The notes below the pieces were generated by a model, which was not told where the DNA came from, did no database searches, and saw only the letters and a list, made by a program, of their open reading frames with translations. A stretch of 64,000 nucleotides of DNA from Clostridia bacterium. GTDB lineage: Bacteria; Bacillota; Clostridia; Saccharofermentanales; Saccharofermentanaceae. Position numbers and translations under genes: made by a program. The stretch lies in the NCBI GenBank assembly GCA_016287245.1, contig JAEEWG010000011.1:29199-93198 (forward strand). Direction: 5' to 3'. Numbering within the stretch: position 1 is the stretch's first letter; every line of letters starts with the position of its first letter. This document shows positions 24,844-33,221 of this stretch, piece after piece.

Positions 24844-27158
24844 AACAAGGTGGCAGATCAGGGAAATTTTTGGTTCGGCTGGAGTGCATTTTTCTTATGT
24901 TTGCACTTCTTTTCTCATCGCTTGCATTAGGCGGCTGCACGAGAAAAAAGACGAAAAAGGAAAAAGAGGAACAGGCGTCCAGGGCCAGCGCCAGTAAGGC
25001 ATTTCGGGATGCAACGCAAGAAGAGTCAGAGACGGAAGAGGAGATAGAAGAGCCAAGCGAAACGGAGCCTCTTTCAGATGACGAAGCAAAGCCCCGAGCA
25101 CAGGAGATCGCCAAAACTGTCGGGCTTTCCGAAGAAGATCTTCGCGGGAAGTATTCTCTTTTCCTCAGGTATGCGGATGCGGTAGCAGGAAATCCGGATC
25201 TTCTCGACTTTGACTGCTATATGTATAAACTGTTCCCGATCGTCGCAGATCACCTGAAAAACGAGAATGAATCGTACTTCCTTCGAAAGGTCAACAATCT
25301 TGCATTCGAGTTTCTGAAATCGAATAATCCCGAACCATGGGGCGGATTCCTGCCTGGCCCGAACAAGATCCAGATCTTAGCAAGCGCCTACGACCCGAGT
25401 CCGGCAGAGCTCAAAGCTACGGGCGTGTATCACGAACTCATACATTTCATCGACTACTGCATCGATGGAATGCCCACTTACTGTTACGCTTTTTCGAATG
25501 AACAAACGGCAGACGATGAGGACAAGGAGTTCCTACATGCAGCCTACTGGGTTGAGGGAGGTTCCGAGCTCTTCTATTCCAGATATTTCACGCACGCACC
25601 GGAAACCGGTGCCTACATCGTCGCCGAACAGTTTCTGGTCGCACTGGAGTATATCTTCGGAAGCGACATGGTGGAAGAATACTTCTTCAGCCATGAGACC
25701 GATCCGCTCTTCGTCGGACTTCTTATGGATAACGGATTCACTGATGACGAGATCGTAAAGCTTTATCACGTGATGGAGAAGATGGGCGATCGGAGCGAAA
25801 TTACGGATCCTGAAAACTATATGGATCCGCAGGAAGCGCTCATCCGTCTTTATATCAACAAGATCGGACCGGACTACGAAAAGGACGCTGCCTTCTGCCG
25901 GATCCTGGCCACGATGGAAGATGATCTTCTGAAAGTTATCCCCTCTTCCTACAAGGAGTTTACAAACACACTCAAAAGATTCTCAGAAAGCGAGGAAAAA
26001 TCTTTCCTGAAGAGGATCAGAGAAGAAAAAGGCTACTCTTCGGAAGGCATGAGCTTTCTTCTCCCGCCGTCCCCGGCCTTCGTTGACGGGGAACTCAAAC
26101 TGACAGGTCTTTTCTATGTAAAAGAGAATGGGAAAACGGTCCCGAAGGCCGTGATCATGGACTTCGACTTTACTACGAATACCATTCTGAATTTCGAAGT
26201 TTACGACAACTGGGTCCCGGAGGCCATCGAGAAACCCCAAAAACTTCCTTCGGATGCTTCTCAGGAAGGAAAAGACTTTGTCGCCTCGCAGATGCAGGAT
26301 AATTCGTCTGCACATGATCTAAAGATGAAAGGCAGTGACGGCAGTCTTTCCGGACTTTATGACCGGGCAAAAGACATCGCATTTACGTACGGCATAGAAG
26401 TCTGGTTTGGCGATCTGACGCCTTCCGGTGCACTCTACTTCGATGACATTATCGCCTATGATCCGGATATGATCAGCAATGCACTCGACCAGATCGAAGA
26501 AGTGCTGTCGATCTATCCGAGAGACTATCTGGAGCGGTTCCTTTTCAAGTATTATACGGGGGTGGCGATCTGCCTTTACTATGGGAACTTCGAATACAAT
26601 AACCCGTCGCATCTTTTCCTGAAGAACAAGAATTTCCTGATGCTCTATGTCGATGTCGGCCTCGATCGCGTACAGGGATATCCCGGTGCATATGAGATCA
26701 AGAATATGTATTTCCCTTCCGCAGGCGACATTGCCTGCCAGCTGATCTGCGATATCTGGCATCAGACGGAAAACATCATGAAGAACAGAAATGCCTTCTT
26801 TGACGAAGTGACGTACAGCGATACGAGCTGGCAGGCGCTGAATCCGAAAGGATCATCGTATCTTCATACCGAAGATATGGAGACGCTTTCCAAGAGCTTC
26901 AAAAAAGACGATTCAGCGTATTTCCTTTCAGCGGGAGCACTGGCTTCTCCGGAGAACGACCGTCTTCTGACCTACGAGTACATGATGCTCTGCGCGCTCA
27001 CCGGCACATCTCCCAGCGAGCTGTCACCGGAGTTCATGGCCAAGATCACGGAAATCGAGAATATGATCCGCTTCTACTTCAGTTCCGATAAATGGGGCAC
27101 TTCCACCTCGTGGGAAGATGCCATGAAATCGGTGAAAGTAACGGGTCAGGAGGGATAA
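24840..27158 (+). CDS. lipoprotein with gluzincin-type zinc metallopeptidase motif
   Basis: A 772-residue lipoprotein: signal peptide, lipobox LGGC (Cys33), then a charged Glu-rich linker (about 36-85). Residues 198-202 are HELIH, the zinc-binding motif, and the downstream WVEGGSE (Glu239) supplies the likely third ligand. The whole peptidase-like domain spans about 100-400. The C-terminal half is a separate domain of unknown kind. It should act outside the cell. ATG 24840 has AGGAG 10 nt upstream and overlaps the stop of the Fe-S aldo/keto reductase. The unusual pairing of a cytosolic redox enzyme with a surface peptidase is not explained. Confidence 0.75.
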   Translation: MKQGGRSGKFLVRLECIFLMFALLFSSLALGGCTRKKTKKEKEEQASRASASKAFRDATQEESETEEEIEEPSETEPLSDDEAKPRAQEIAKTVGLSEEDLRGKYSLFLRYADAVAGNPDLLDFDCYMYKLFPIVADHLKNENESYFLRKVNNLAFEFLKSNNPEPWGGFLPGPNKIQILASAYDPSPAELKATGVYHELIHFIDYCIDGMPTYCYAFSNEQTADDEDKEFLHAAYWVEGGSELFYSRYFTHAPETGAYIVAEQFLVALEYIFGSDMVEEYFFSHETDPLFVGLLMDNGFTDDEIVKLYHVMEKMGDRSEITDPENYMDPQEALIRLYINKIGPDYEKDAAFCRILATMEDDLLKVIPSSYKEFTNTLKRFSESEEKSFLKRIREEKGYSSEGMSFLLPPSPAFVDGELKLTGLFYVKENGKTVPKAVIMDFDFTTNTILNFEVYDNWVPEAIEKPQKLPSDASQEGKDFVASQMQDNSSAHDLKMKGSDGSLSGLYDRAKDIAFTYGIEVWFGDLTPSGALYFDDIIAYDPDMISNALDQIEEVLSIYPRDYLERFLFKYYTGVAICLYYGNFEYNNPSHLFLKNKNFLMLYVDVGLDRVQGYPGAYEIKNMYFPSAGDIACQLICDIWHQTENIMKNRNAFFDEVTYSDTSWQALNPKGSSYLHTEDMETLSKSFKKDDSAYFLSAGALASPENDRLLTYEYMMLCALTGTSPSELSPEFMAKITEIENMIRFYFSSDKWGTSTSWEDAMKSVKVTGQEG

Positions 27159-27189
27159 TTCTTCCGTTCGAAAAGATCCGTTCCGGCGC

Positions 27190-28506
27190 TTATTTATCCG
27201 AGAGCCACTGCCAGAGGCTAAGGCTTCCGTCGGTGCATTCATCGTTGAAGAAATAGATCCAGGAGAAATGACCGTAGTACTGGTACGGCTGACCATCCTC
27301 CTGAAGATATCCCTTTGTGTCATGCACGTCCTGGAAAACGGACGAGTGCAGGTCTTTTGCGCCGGCTTCCTTCAACCTTGCGATCAGGGGTTCTTCGTAA
27401 ACTGCGGGGATAACGGTCTTATCGTTTTCGGCATAGACGAACCACATCGGAACGTCCTTTAAGGCGTTGATCCTATCCTCCGGAAGTCCCTCCGGATCCA
27501 AGATCTCGCAGATCGGATAGGCCGCCGCGAATTTCCCAGGATAGTTCATGAGAAGATCGATCGTCATGTAGCCGCCGTTTGAGCAGCCGCCGAGCATGAT
27601 CCGCCCCTTATCCACGTGATGGGTATCAGCAAACTTTTCGATCAGCTCCATCAGGTCATTTACGTAGATGGAGTCGCAGCCGGCATTCTCATTCCAGTTC
27701 TTCCCGTTATCGGCAAACTCGATCCAGGCCGTCGGGCACTGCGGTACGAGGACATAGGCGCCGTCCATCACGGTCTGGAAATCATCTCTGAAAAGTGCGA
27801 CGACTTCATTTCCATAGACGGTCGTCGTCGGATCGGTGCCGCCTTCTCCGCCGCCATGGAGCCAGATGACTAAGGGGCGTTTATTCTCTGCCGTGGCATT
27901 TTCAGGTTCATAGGCAGCATAGGAGAAAGTGTGTCCTTCCGATCCGGTAAAAGAACCCTTCGTGTCGACCCGATTCAGTTCCGGGAAGTCCATTTCCGTC
28001 ACATAAGAGAGCACTTCCCCGCTCTGTAACACTGTTACAGAATAGTCGGAAAACCAGTGATTCGAGGAGGTGTAGTTATCAAAGTATAAGAGCAGGCCCT
28101 CATCGGGATGGTCCTGCAGCTCGACCGTAAGATAGAGGTTTTCCTTATAGGAGGAAAGGTCTACTTTCTTCCCTTCCGCATCGGAATAGAAGGCATCCTT
28201 CACTTTTCTCTCATCACTATAGGAAGAAGATCCATCCTTCTTCTCTTCTTTTACCGAAAACATATCCGCAGTAAGTGCATCTTTCTTCTCATCCGGGATA
28301 TCGATGATCACTTTTTCCACAGAAGGGCCGAAATCGTAGCCGCGGACGACCATTTTGCCGGGGGACGAAGAAGCGGTCTTCCCGTTTTCCGAAGTGTTTC
28401 CGTCCGAATTTTCCTTATCCGCGCCGTCGCAGGAGGAAAGGCAGGAAGCCATGAGCATACTCATGGCAAGAATCAGTGTAGTGTGTTTTTTAAAATAGCT
28501 TTTCAT
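27190..28506 (-). CDS. secreted lipoprotein esterase (PHB-depolymerase/feruloyl-esterase-like alpha/beta hydrolase)
   Basis: A lipoprotein of 438 residues: hydrophobic start and lipobox-like CLSSC. An Ig-like N-terminal domain (about 40-185) precedes an alpha/beta hydrolase. The hydrolase has the oxyanion segment IWLHGGGEGG, the nucleophile elbow GGCSNGG (Ser), Asp in YAENDK and a likely catalytic His in YGHFSW. This architecture is usual for extracellular esterases that remove acyl or feruloyl groups from plant glycans. ATG 28506 fits the signal peptide, though the ribosome site is weak. A 19-bp palindrome lies within the gene. It is convergent with the metallopeptidase gene. Confidence 0.8.
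   Translation of the reverse strand: MKSYFKKHTTLILAMSMLMASCLSSCDGADKENSDGNTSENGKTASSSPGKMVVRGYDFGPSVEKVIIDIPDEKKDALTADMFSVKEEKKDGSSSYSDERKVKDAFYSDAEGKKVDLSSYKENLYLTVELQDHPDEGLLLYFDNYTSSNHWFSDYSVTVLQSGEVLSYVTEMDFPELNRVDTKGSFTGSEGHTFSYAAYEPENATAENKRPLVIWLHGGGEGGTDPTTTVYGNEVVALFRDDFQTVMDGAYVLVPQCPTAWIEFADNGKNWNENAGCDSIYVNDLMELIEKFADTHHVDKGRIMLGGCSNGGYMTIDLLMNYPGKFAAAYPICEILDPEGLPEDRINALKDVPMWFVYAENDKTVIPAVYEEPLIARLKEAGAKDLHSSVFQDVHDTKGYLQEDGQPYQYYGHFSWIYFFNDECTDGSLSLWQWLSDK
28023..28041. repeat. 19-bp palindrome inside the esterase gene
   Basis: TCTGTAACACTGTTACAGA, exact dyad sharing the 15-bp core TGTAACACTGTTACA with the palindrome at 8713-8731. Confidence 0.6.
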
Positions 28507-28540
28507 AATGTGTTTTCCCCAATGCTTTTTCATAAGGTAG

Positions 28541-28569
28541 ATTATACAGTAGAATCGCTCCGAATGTGA
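28541..28569 (-). promoter_or_regulatory. putative promoter of the esterase gene
   Basis: -10 TATAAT (28541-28546) with TCACAT at the -35 position (28564-28569), 17-bp spacing on the minus strand. The poor -35 is covered by direct repeats, suggesting an activator. Confidence 0.5.
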
Positions 28570-28602
28570 CGAATGTGACGTTTCTCTTACCATTTATGTG
28601 AC
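28562..28602. promoter_or_regulatory. tandem GAATGTGAC repeats between divergent genes
   Basis: GAATGTGAC at 28562-28570 and 28571-28579, and a relaxed copy TTATGTGAC at 28594-28602. They lie between the esterase gene and the divergent propeller lipoprotein gene, overlapping the esterase -35. Confidence 0.45.
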
Positions 28603-28689
28603 AGTTCGTTCATCAGGAGCGCGGCACTTACGTGTACTATGAATGTACCGGGGTCGTGTCCGGTATGTTACCAACAAGGAGGTAATCTT

Positions 28690-30063
28690 ATGAAAAAGTT
28701 TAAATATACGAAATTGATCGCTTCTGTCATCGCATGTGCCTGCCTCTTCTCGGCTTGCGGCGAAGACAGCGAGAGCACCACGAAGGCAGAAAAGAAAAGA
28801 AGTGAAACAGAGATCACTTCCGCTGCGATCGAAGATGACGCCAAGGATACAGAAAAGAAATCTGATGCTGTAACAGAAAACAAGGGCGCTAAGGAGGATT
28901 CTGAAAAGGGTCCTGATAAGAATACGGACAATGCTTCCGAGAACGCTTCTGAAAATGCTCCGAAGAAGGCCCAGGACAAGAGTGCCGACGATCAGAAGAA
29001 TAACGCAACTCCGCTCAAGGATGAGCCGGCAAAGGAACCTTTTGATCCGATCGTTACCGATGATACGGCTTCTGAAGTAAAAGATCCGTCCACGGACAAG
29101 GGTTCGACTCCGGCAACCGCTGCGATCACCCTTGGCGCAGGTAACCTTGCTAACGGCGGTTTTGCCACCGGTAATGACCAGTTCGTCTATTACGTGACAC
29201 ATCTGGAAGACGGCCGTCTTACGATCACACAGGAAAACCGCACAAGCGGCGAGAAAAAGGTGATCCGCACAACAGCCTACAGCCCGAACAAGACGCTCGA
29301 CAGCCTGTCACTTTCCGGCAACGCGCTTTACTTCCGTGAAAGCGGCGGCAGCGACGCGAAGGATTCGACGTACTCGATCATTAAGATGGATCTCAGCTCT
29401 TTTGAAACAGAGATCATCTACGGCGGTAATATCTCCAACGTGATCGTAGATGGAGATTTCCTCTACTTCAGCGACGACGGCGCGATCATGAAGATCGGGA
29501 AAAACGGCGGTGACGCCACGGAGCTTTTCAAGGCGGAGCATTCGGCAATTACAGCCAATATCGTTTTCTGCATCGCCAACAGCAAGATCTACTATTCGGA
29601 TGCGACGAACTTCGCCACCGGCGGTATGTTCTACGGCAAGATCTATTCCATGGATCTCGATGGCCAGAACAAGACCGTGATCTCTTCCGATGTGGAAGCG
29701 AAGAACGAGGATATATTCTTCTCTGACGGAAAAGCTCTGTACTTCTATGGAAATACGGAAAAGGACGGCGCCGGCTACTTCACCATGAAGCTCGACGGCA
29801 GCTCTCTTGATATGATCTCCAAGGCAGCTCCGTATTCGAGAAACATCTCCGAAAACGCAGATGTCGTCTGTAACTCCGATGAGCTCTATGTCGGAAAGAA
29901 TTCTTCCGACCACCAGCTCCTCTATACCGGCAAGATCGATTCTGCCAAGATCGTGATCGTAGGTGACGACATCTACTTCATGGTCAGAGACGATAATTCC
30001 GGATCTAAACTCACTTTGAAGAGAATGACCATCTCCGGTCAGAACGAGACCGTACTCGGATAA
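28690..30063 (+). CDS. DUF5050-like beta-propeller lipoprotein (paralogue 2)
   Basis: A 457-residue lipoprotein: start MKKFKYTK, lipobox LFSAC, a 125-residue Lys/Glu/Asp/Ser/Asn-rich linker, then a propeller-like domain of about 310 residues. It shares LGAGN-NGGFATGN, the FCIANSKIYYSD block and a C-terminal DSAKIVIVGDD segment with the gene at 21644, so the two arose by duplication. The linker has diverged completely. GGAGG sits 7 nt before the ATG. It is divergent from the esterase gene and shares the repeat-containing promoter region with it. Surface binding or sensing role inferred. Confidence 0.75.
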   Translation: MKKFKYTKLIASVIACACLFSACGEDSESTTKAEKKRSETEITSAAIEDDAKDTEKKSDAVTENKGAKEDSEKGPDKNTDNASENASENAPKKAQDKSADDQKNNATPLKDEPAKEPFDPIVTDDTASEVKDPSTDKGSTPATAAITLGAGNLANGGFATGNDQFVYYVTHLEDGRLTITQENRTSGEKKVIRTTAYSPNKTLDSLSLSGNALYFRESGGSDAKDSTYSIIKMDLSSFETEIIYGGNISNVIVDGDFLYFSDDGAIMKIGKNGGDATELFKAEHSAITANIVFCIANSKIYYSDATNFATGGMFYGKIYSMDLDGQNKTVISSDVEAKNEDIFFSDGKALYFYGNTEKDGAGYFTMKLDGSSLDMISKAAPYSRNISENADVVCNSDELYVGKNSSDHQLLYTGKIDSAKIVIVGDDIYFMVRDDNSGSKLTLKRMTISGQNETVLG

Positions 30064-30105
30064 TTTCATATAGCGTTTTTTCTACCCCCCCTGATCAAAT
30101 ATAGA

Positions 30106-30145
30106 AGCGCCTCCTGCCCGTCCGGCAGGAGGCGCTCGACTTTTC
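30106..30145 (+). terminator. strong intrinsic terminator
   Basis: A 13-bp perfect stem, AGCGCCTCCTGCC (30106-30118) with GGCAGGAGGCGCT (30124-30136), loop CGTCC, followed by CGACTTTTC. It separates the propeller lipoprotein gene from the convergent Ser/His-rich gene. Confidence 0.88.
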
Positions 30146-30166
30146 TCATCGATCTTATCTTAGGGC

Positions 30167-31708
30167 TTATGTTGTCGCCGCCGAAGTCTCTTCGGACAGA
30201 GCCTGACCGGATCCGGCTTCATCCATTGGAAGGGGCTCATTTTCAATATGCCAGCATTTTGAAAAATCATAGACATTTTTTCCAAGCGGATACCAGCGTG
30301 TATGATTCTCCACACACCAGCAGTTTTGTTCCGGATCGTATCTCATCCATCCGATCCCGTGCTCTTCGCGGAAATCCTCGAACCAGTAGCACCAGAAGCC
30401 CTTACCCGTATAGGTATCGTAGTAGAAATGGCATTTCGTCGCAGGATCATAGTAGTTTCTTTCTTCTTCGATATACTCGCATGTCCGCCCGATCTCCTGG
30501 ACATAGATCAGGTTATGGCCCATATATCTTCCGTCATCAGGAGAGGACATATGCCACAGGCGGTCCTTATCGTATTTCCCCTCCGGGAGCACGATCCAGT
30601 TCCCCGCACTTGCTTCGATATACCACGTATCCTCGGCAAAGTCGTACTCCATCCAGCCGTAGTCACCATAGGCGGAGGAGATCCCTTCATACCAGTACTG
30701 CCAGATCGGCGGCTCGACGTCCGTATTGAGCCAGAAATAGCAGTCTGTGGTCTTGTCATAGTAATTTCCCGAACTGTGCCAGCCGCATTCTCTTCCGATC
30801 GCATCCACATAGATCGTACTGGAAAAATCCTCTTCCGCGACAAATTTGAAATAGTATTCCGGGACCGGTGTAGGCTCCGGAGTCGCTGTCTGCCTGTCCA
30901 GTTCCCTCGACTGCTCGATCGACTCCCATTCCTCAGAAGAATATGTATATACATGTCCCTTGGAGCTGTTTTTGGTGTTTACAGCCTCACCGACAATAAC
31001 GGCCAGAATGATTGCCGTTACCGCAATGATAAACCCGCCTGCAAATCTTCCGGAGTTTATGCTTTCCTCCTTCTCAACGGAAGAAAGTTTACTCGTATCG
31101 ATCTTGTCCAAAGCTCCTATATGCTGACCATTCTGGAAATAGGTATCGTCCGGACTCCGGGTATCGGCGACCACGCTCGTATGCGCCACCGGCTTGAGCT
31201 CCTCTTCGATCACGGCGCCGTCCATGATCTCCGAAAGCGATGCTCCGCAGTTCGGGCAGGACGGAAGCGCTCCCTTCGTCCACTTGAGTTTGATCTGGGT
31301 GCCGCAGTAATTGCAGATGGCACGCGTCTCATACTGGGAATTTTTACGGAGGATGACCTGTTTGGAATAGTTGCCTTTCTCATCATAGTAGCCGCTTTTA
31401 TATTTTCTTCCGGTCGTTTCATCCGTCCAGTCTTCCGGATAGTAGAAATAGTCATGACTGACACTTCGGAAGAGAGAATACGAAGTGAGCGCACGTCCGG
31501 ATCTCGTCGGCTGATTCGTTCTCGGTCTTTCCGCCGGAAGGACATAACTCGTTACTTTCCGGGTCGGGCGGTAACTTGAAGACTCCTGCCCGAAGCTGCT
31601 GTGAGAGGAGCTGGAATGACTGGAGAAGGAGTGATGAAACCCTCCACCGCCGCCAAAAGAAGAGTGCGACGAACTCGAATGTGAACTGGAACTATGACTA
31701 GACGGCAT
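30167..31708 (-). CDS. membrane protein with Ser/His-rich N-terminus, zinc ribbon and duplicated C-terminal domain
   Basis: A 513-residue protein. The first 45 residues are low complexity (SSHSSSSHSS and FGGGGG units). A zinc ribbon follows near 130-155 (CNYCG and CPNCG), a single transmembrane helix near 225-247, and a Thr/Pro spacer. Two copies of a roughly 95-residue Trp/Tyr-rich module come last; each has an IGR-C segment, YYD.(T/A)T(K/D)C, GWM.YD and a W-H-(M/I) end. The zinc ribbon should be cytoplasmic and the duplicated modules outside. No family recognised. An extended -10 promoter lies upstream. It resembles secreted carbohydrate-binding or wall-associated proteins only in general character. 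Confidence 0.6.
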   Translation of the reverse strand: MPSSHSSSSHSSSSHSSFGGGGGFHHSFSSHSSSSHSSFGQESSSYRPTRKVTSYVLPAERPRTNQPTRSGRALTSYSLFRSVSHDYFYYPEDWTDETTGRKYKSGYYDEKGNYSKQVILRKNSQYETRAICNYCGTQIKLKWTKGALPSCPNCGASLSEIMDGAVIEEELKPVAHTSVVADTRSPDDTYFQNGQHIGALDKIDTSKLSSVEKEESINSGRFAGGFIIAVTAIILAVIVGEAVNTKNSSKGHVYTYSSEEWESIEQSRELDRQTATPEPTPVPEYYFKFVAEEDFSSTIYVDAIGRECGWHSSGNYYDKTTDCYFWLNTDVEPPIWQYWYEGISSAYGDYGWMEYDFAEDTWYIEASAGNWIVLPEGKYDKDRLWHMSSPDDGRYMGHNLIYVQEIGRTCEYIEEERNYYDPATKCHFYYDTYTGKGFWCYWFEDFREEHGIGWMRYDPEQNCWCVENHTRWYPLGKNVYDFSKCWHIENEPLPMDEAGSGQALSEETSAATT

Positions 31709-31749
31709 AATGCAAATACCCCCGATACTCTTTTAACCACAACCCTATG

Positions 31750-31772
31750 AAAAAGGGACCCCAAGGGACCCC
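31750..31772 (-). terminator. terminator or attenuator with tandem GGGGTCCC units
   Basis: On the minus strand two GGGGTCCC copies fold on each other into a stem of about 7 bp followed by TTTTT. It lies downstream of rpiA. It also lies downstream of the extended -10 of the Ser/His-rich gene, so it could attenuate that gene. Confidence 0.6.
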
Positions 31773-31785
31773 TCAGTCAATTTCC

Positions 31786-31794
31786 ATTATACCA
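31786..31794 (-). promoter_or_regulatory. extended -10 promoter of the Ser/His-rich membrane protein gene
   Basis: TGG-TATAAT on the minus strand (-10 at 31786-31791). No good -35 hexamer is present, as is usual for extended -10 promoters. Confidence 0.45.
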
Positions 31795-31836
31795 CGCATT
31801 CAAAAAAAGGTTCTTATCGCTGCGTTTCTCTTTCTT

Positions 31837-32550
31837 TCAGCGTTCGATCACGTTACCTTCTTTATCTATGGTAAAGACGATCGGTCTGTTTTTCGTAAAG
31901 AACCCGTTTTCCACCACGCCGACGATCCCGTTGACTTTGTCTTCCATCTCAGCCGGATCCACAGGCGTTTTCCATTTAATATCCAGAAGCTGGTTTCCGT
32001 TATCGGTAATGACCGGACCGCATTTTCTCACGCCTTCGCGAAGGACACACTCCGCACCAAGCGCATTCAGTGCGGCTACGACCGGCACTCTCGCTTCTCC
32101 GATGATCTCCACGGGAAGCGCAAAACCGGTGCCGAGAGAATCGACGATCTTCGTGGAATCGGCGACAATGACAAACTGTGTGGAGTTATACGCGACGATC
32201 TTTTCCCGAAGAAGTGCCGCACCGCCGCCCTTGATCACGTGATTCAACGGATCGACCTCGTCTGCCCCGTCGATAGCCAGATCAAGATGTCCTCCGATCG
32301 TTTTATCATTCATGGAAAACACCGGAATATCCAGTTCTTCACAGAGGTTCTGCGTACCGAAGCTGGTCACTACGGCCTTAATATCTTTGACGGTTCCGTC
32401 CGCGATCCTTCCGGCCAGATGTCTTACGGCCGGATAGGCTGTCGATCCCGTACCAAGACCGATCTTCATGCCTGAAAAGATCTTCCCCTGCCGGATCAAT
32501 GTATCGATCGCTACTGATGCTACCAGTTCCTTCTGTTCACTCTGTGTCAT
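31837..32550 (-). CDS. rpiA: ribose-5-phosphate isomerase A
   Basis: A 237-residue enzyme of normal length that interconverts ribose 5-phosphate and ribulose 5-phosphate in the pentose phosphate pathway. Family motifs are complete: GLGTGSTAYPAV near the N-terminus, DGADEVDPLN (catalytic Asp), KGGGAALLREKI with catalytic Glu and Lys, and the ITDNGNQLLD segment. The start at 32550 gives a 6-nt distance to AGAGGG; the earlier ATG touches that site. The upstream gene stops 2 bp before, so they form an operon, although the upstream product is unrelated in kind. Confidence 0.95.
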   Translation of the reverse strand: MTQSEQKELVASVAIDTLIRQGKIFSGMKIGLGTGSTAYPAVRHLAGRIADGTVKDIKAVVTSFGTQNLCEELDIPVFSMNDKTIGGHLDLAIDGADEVDPLNHVIKGGGAALLREKIVAYNSTQFVIVADSTKIVDSLGTGFALPVEIIGEARVPVVAALNALGAECVLREGVRKCGPVITDNGNQLLDIKWKTPVDPAEMEDKVNGIVGVVENGFFTKNRPIVFTIDKEGNVIER

Positions 32551-32552
32551 AG

Positions 32553-33128
32553 TCATCCCTCTTCTTTCTTAGCAAGCTTCTTATAGTACTCACCGATATA
32601 CTTTGCCACCGGCATCTCGCTCCAGACATGGGCTTCGATATACCGCTCCGGCCCGAACTTCCCGTTGTCGTTCCAGTCCTGCGGGAGGCCGTATTTCTCA
32701 ATAACTTTCAGGATCTCCTCGTACGTGTAGAGTTTCTTTCTGTATTCTTTCCCGTCCGCACACCTGTCGCTGAAGGTCGGCATCGAGTCTCCATAGGTAA
32801 AAGAAACGGTCCGAAGATCGAATTCCTCGATCGGGATCCTGATGTACTCCGACTGCTCAAACCAGGTCGAAAGCCAGGGACTGAATTCCACCACCATGTA
32901 GTGGGGAGAGTCCTTCTCCATAAGCCCGCCCTTTGCGGCAAACTCACGCCGCAGGATCGCTTCACAGTTACGCCTTTTCTGCACATACTGATCGTCTCTT
33001 CGGGCACACAGCGAGTCCGGGCGTTCCTCCCTGATCTTCTCGATCACGGCCTTCGCCTCTTCGGGGGAAATATTCGTCAGGCTCCGGAATGGTCCGGTGC
33101 GCCGGTCGAAAAAGTGATACAGATACAT
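32553..33128 (-). CDS. conserved hypothetical protein, paralogue of the 51.6-kb gene
   Basis: A 191-residue soluble protein with no signal or membrane segment. It opens with LYHFFDRRTGPFRSL, then EEAKAVIEKIREERP and a PHYMVVEFSPWLSTWF block, and ends with a conserved-looking YIEAHVW segment. The same order (LYITHYYYPGTDPWKN, EEL.REHPD, LRDWF, VEVQLWD) occurs in the gene at 51637, so the two are paralogues. Function unknown. It is probably translated together with rpiA. Confidence 0.6.
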   Translation of the reverse strand: MYLYHFFDRRTGPFRSLTNISPEEAKAVIEKIREERPDSLCARRDDQYVQKRRNCEAILRREFAAKGGLMEKDSPHYMVVEFSPWLSTWFEQSEYIRIPIEEFDLRTVSFTYGDSMPTFSDRCADGKEYRKKLYTYEEILKVIEKYGLPQDWNDNGKFGPERYIEAHVWSEMPVAKYIGEYYKKLAKKEEG

Positions 33129-33221
33129 ATTCCTTTTTTCCTTTTTCTTTCTTCCAGATCTTACTGCTACAGGGCAATTTCCGGATCTTTTCCGTCAGCG
33201 ACCTATAGCATCACGGGAGAA

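Noticed and set aside
2750..27183. Near-identical sequence CGAAAAGATCCGTT after two minus-strand genes (about 2752 and 27168)
   Set aside because: The match is short, with no hairpin or repeat family. Chance or a common purine-rich 3' sequence is sufficient.
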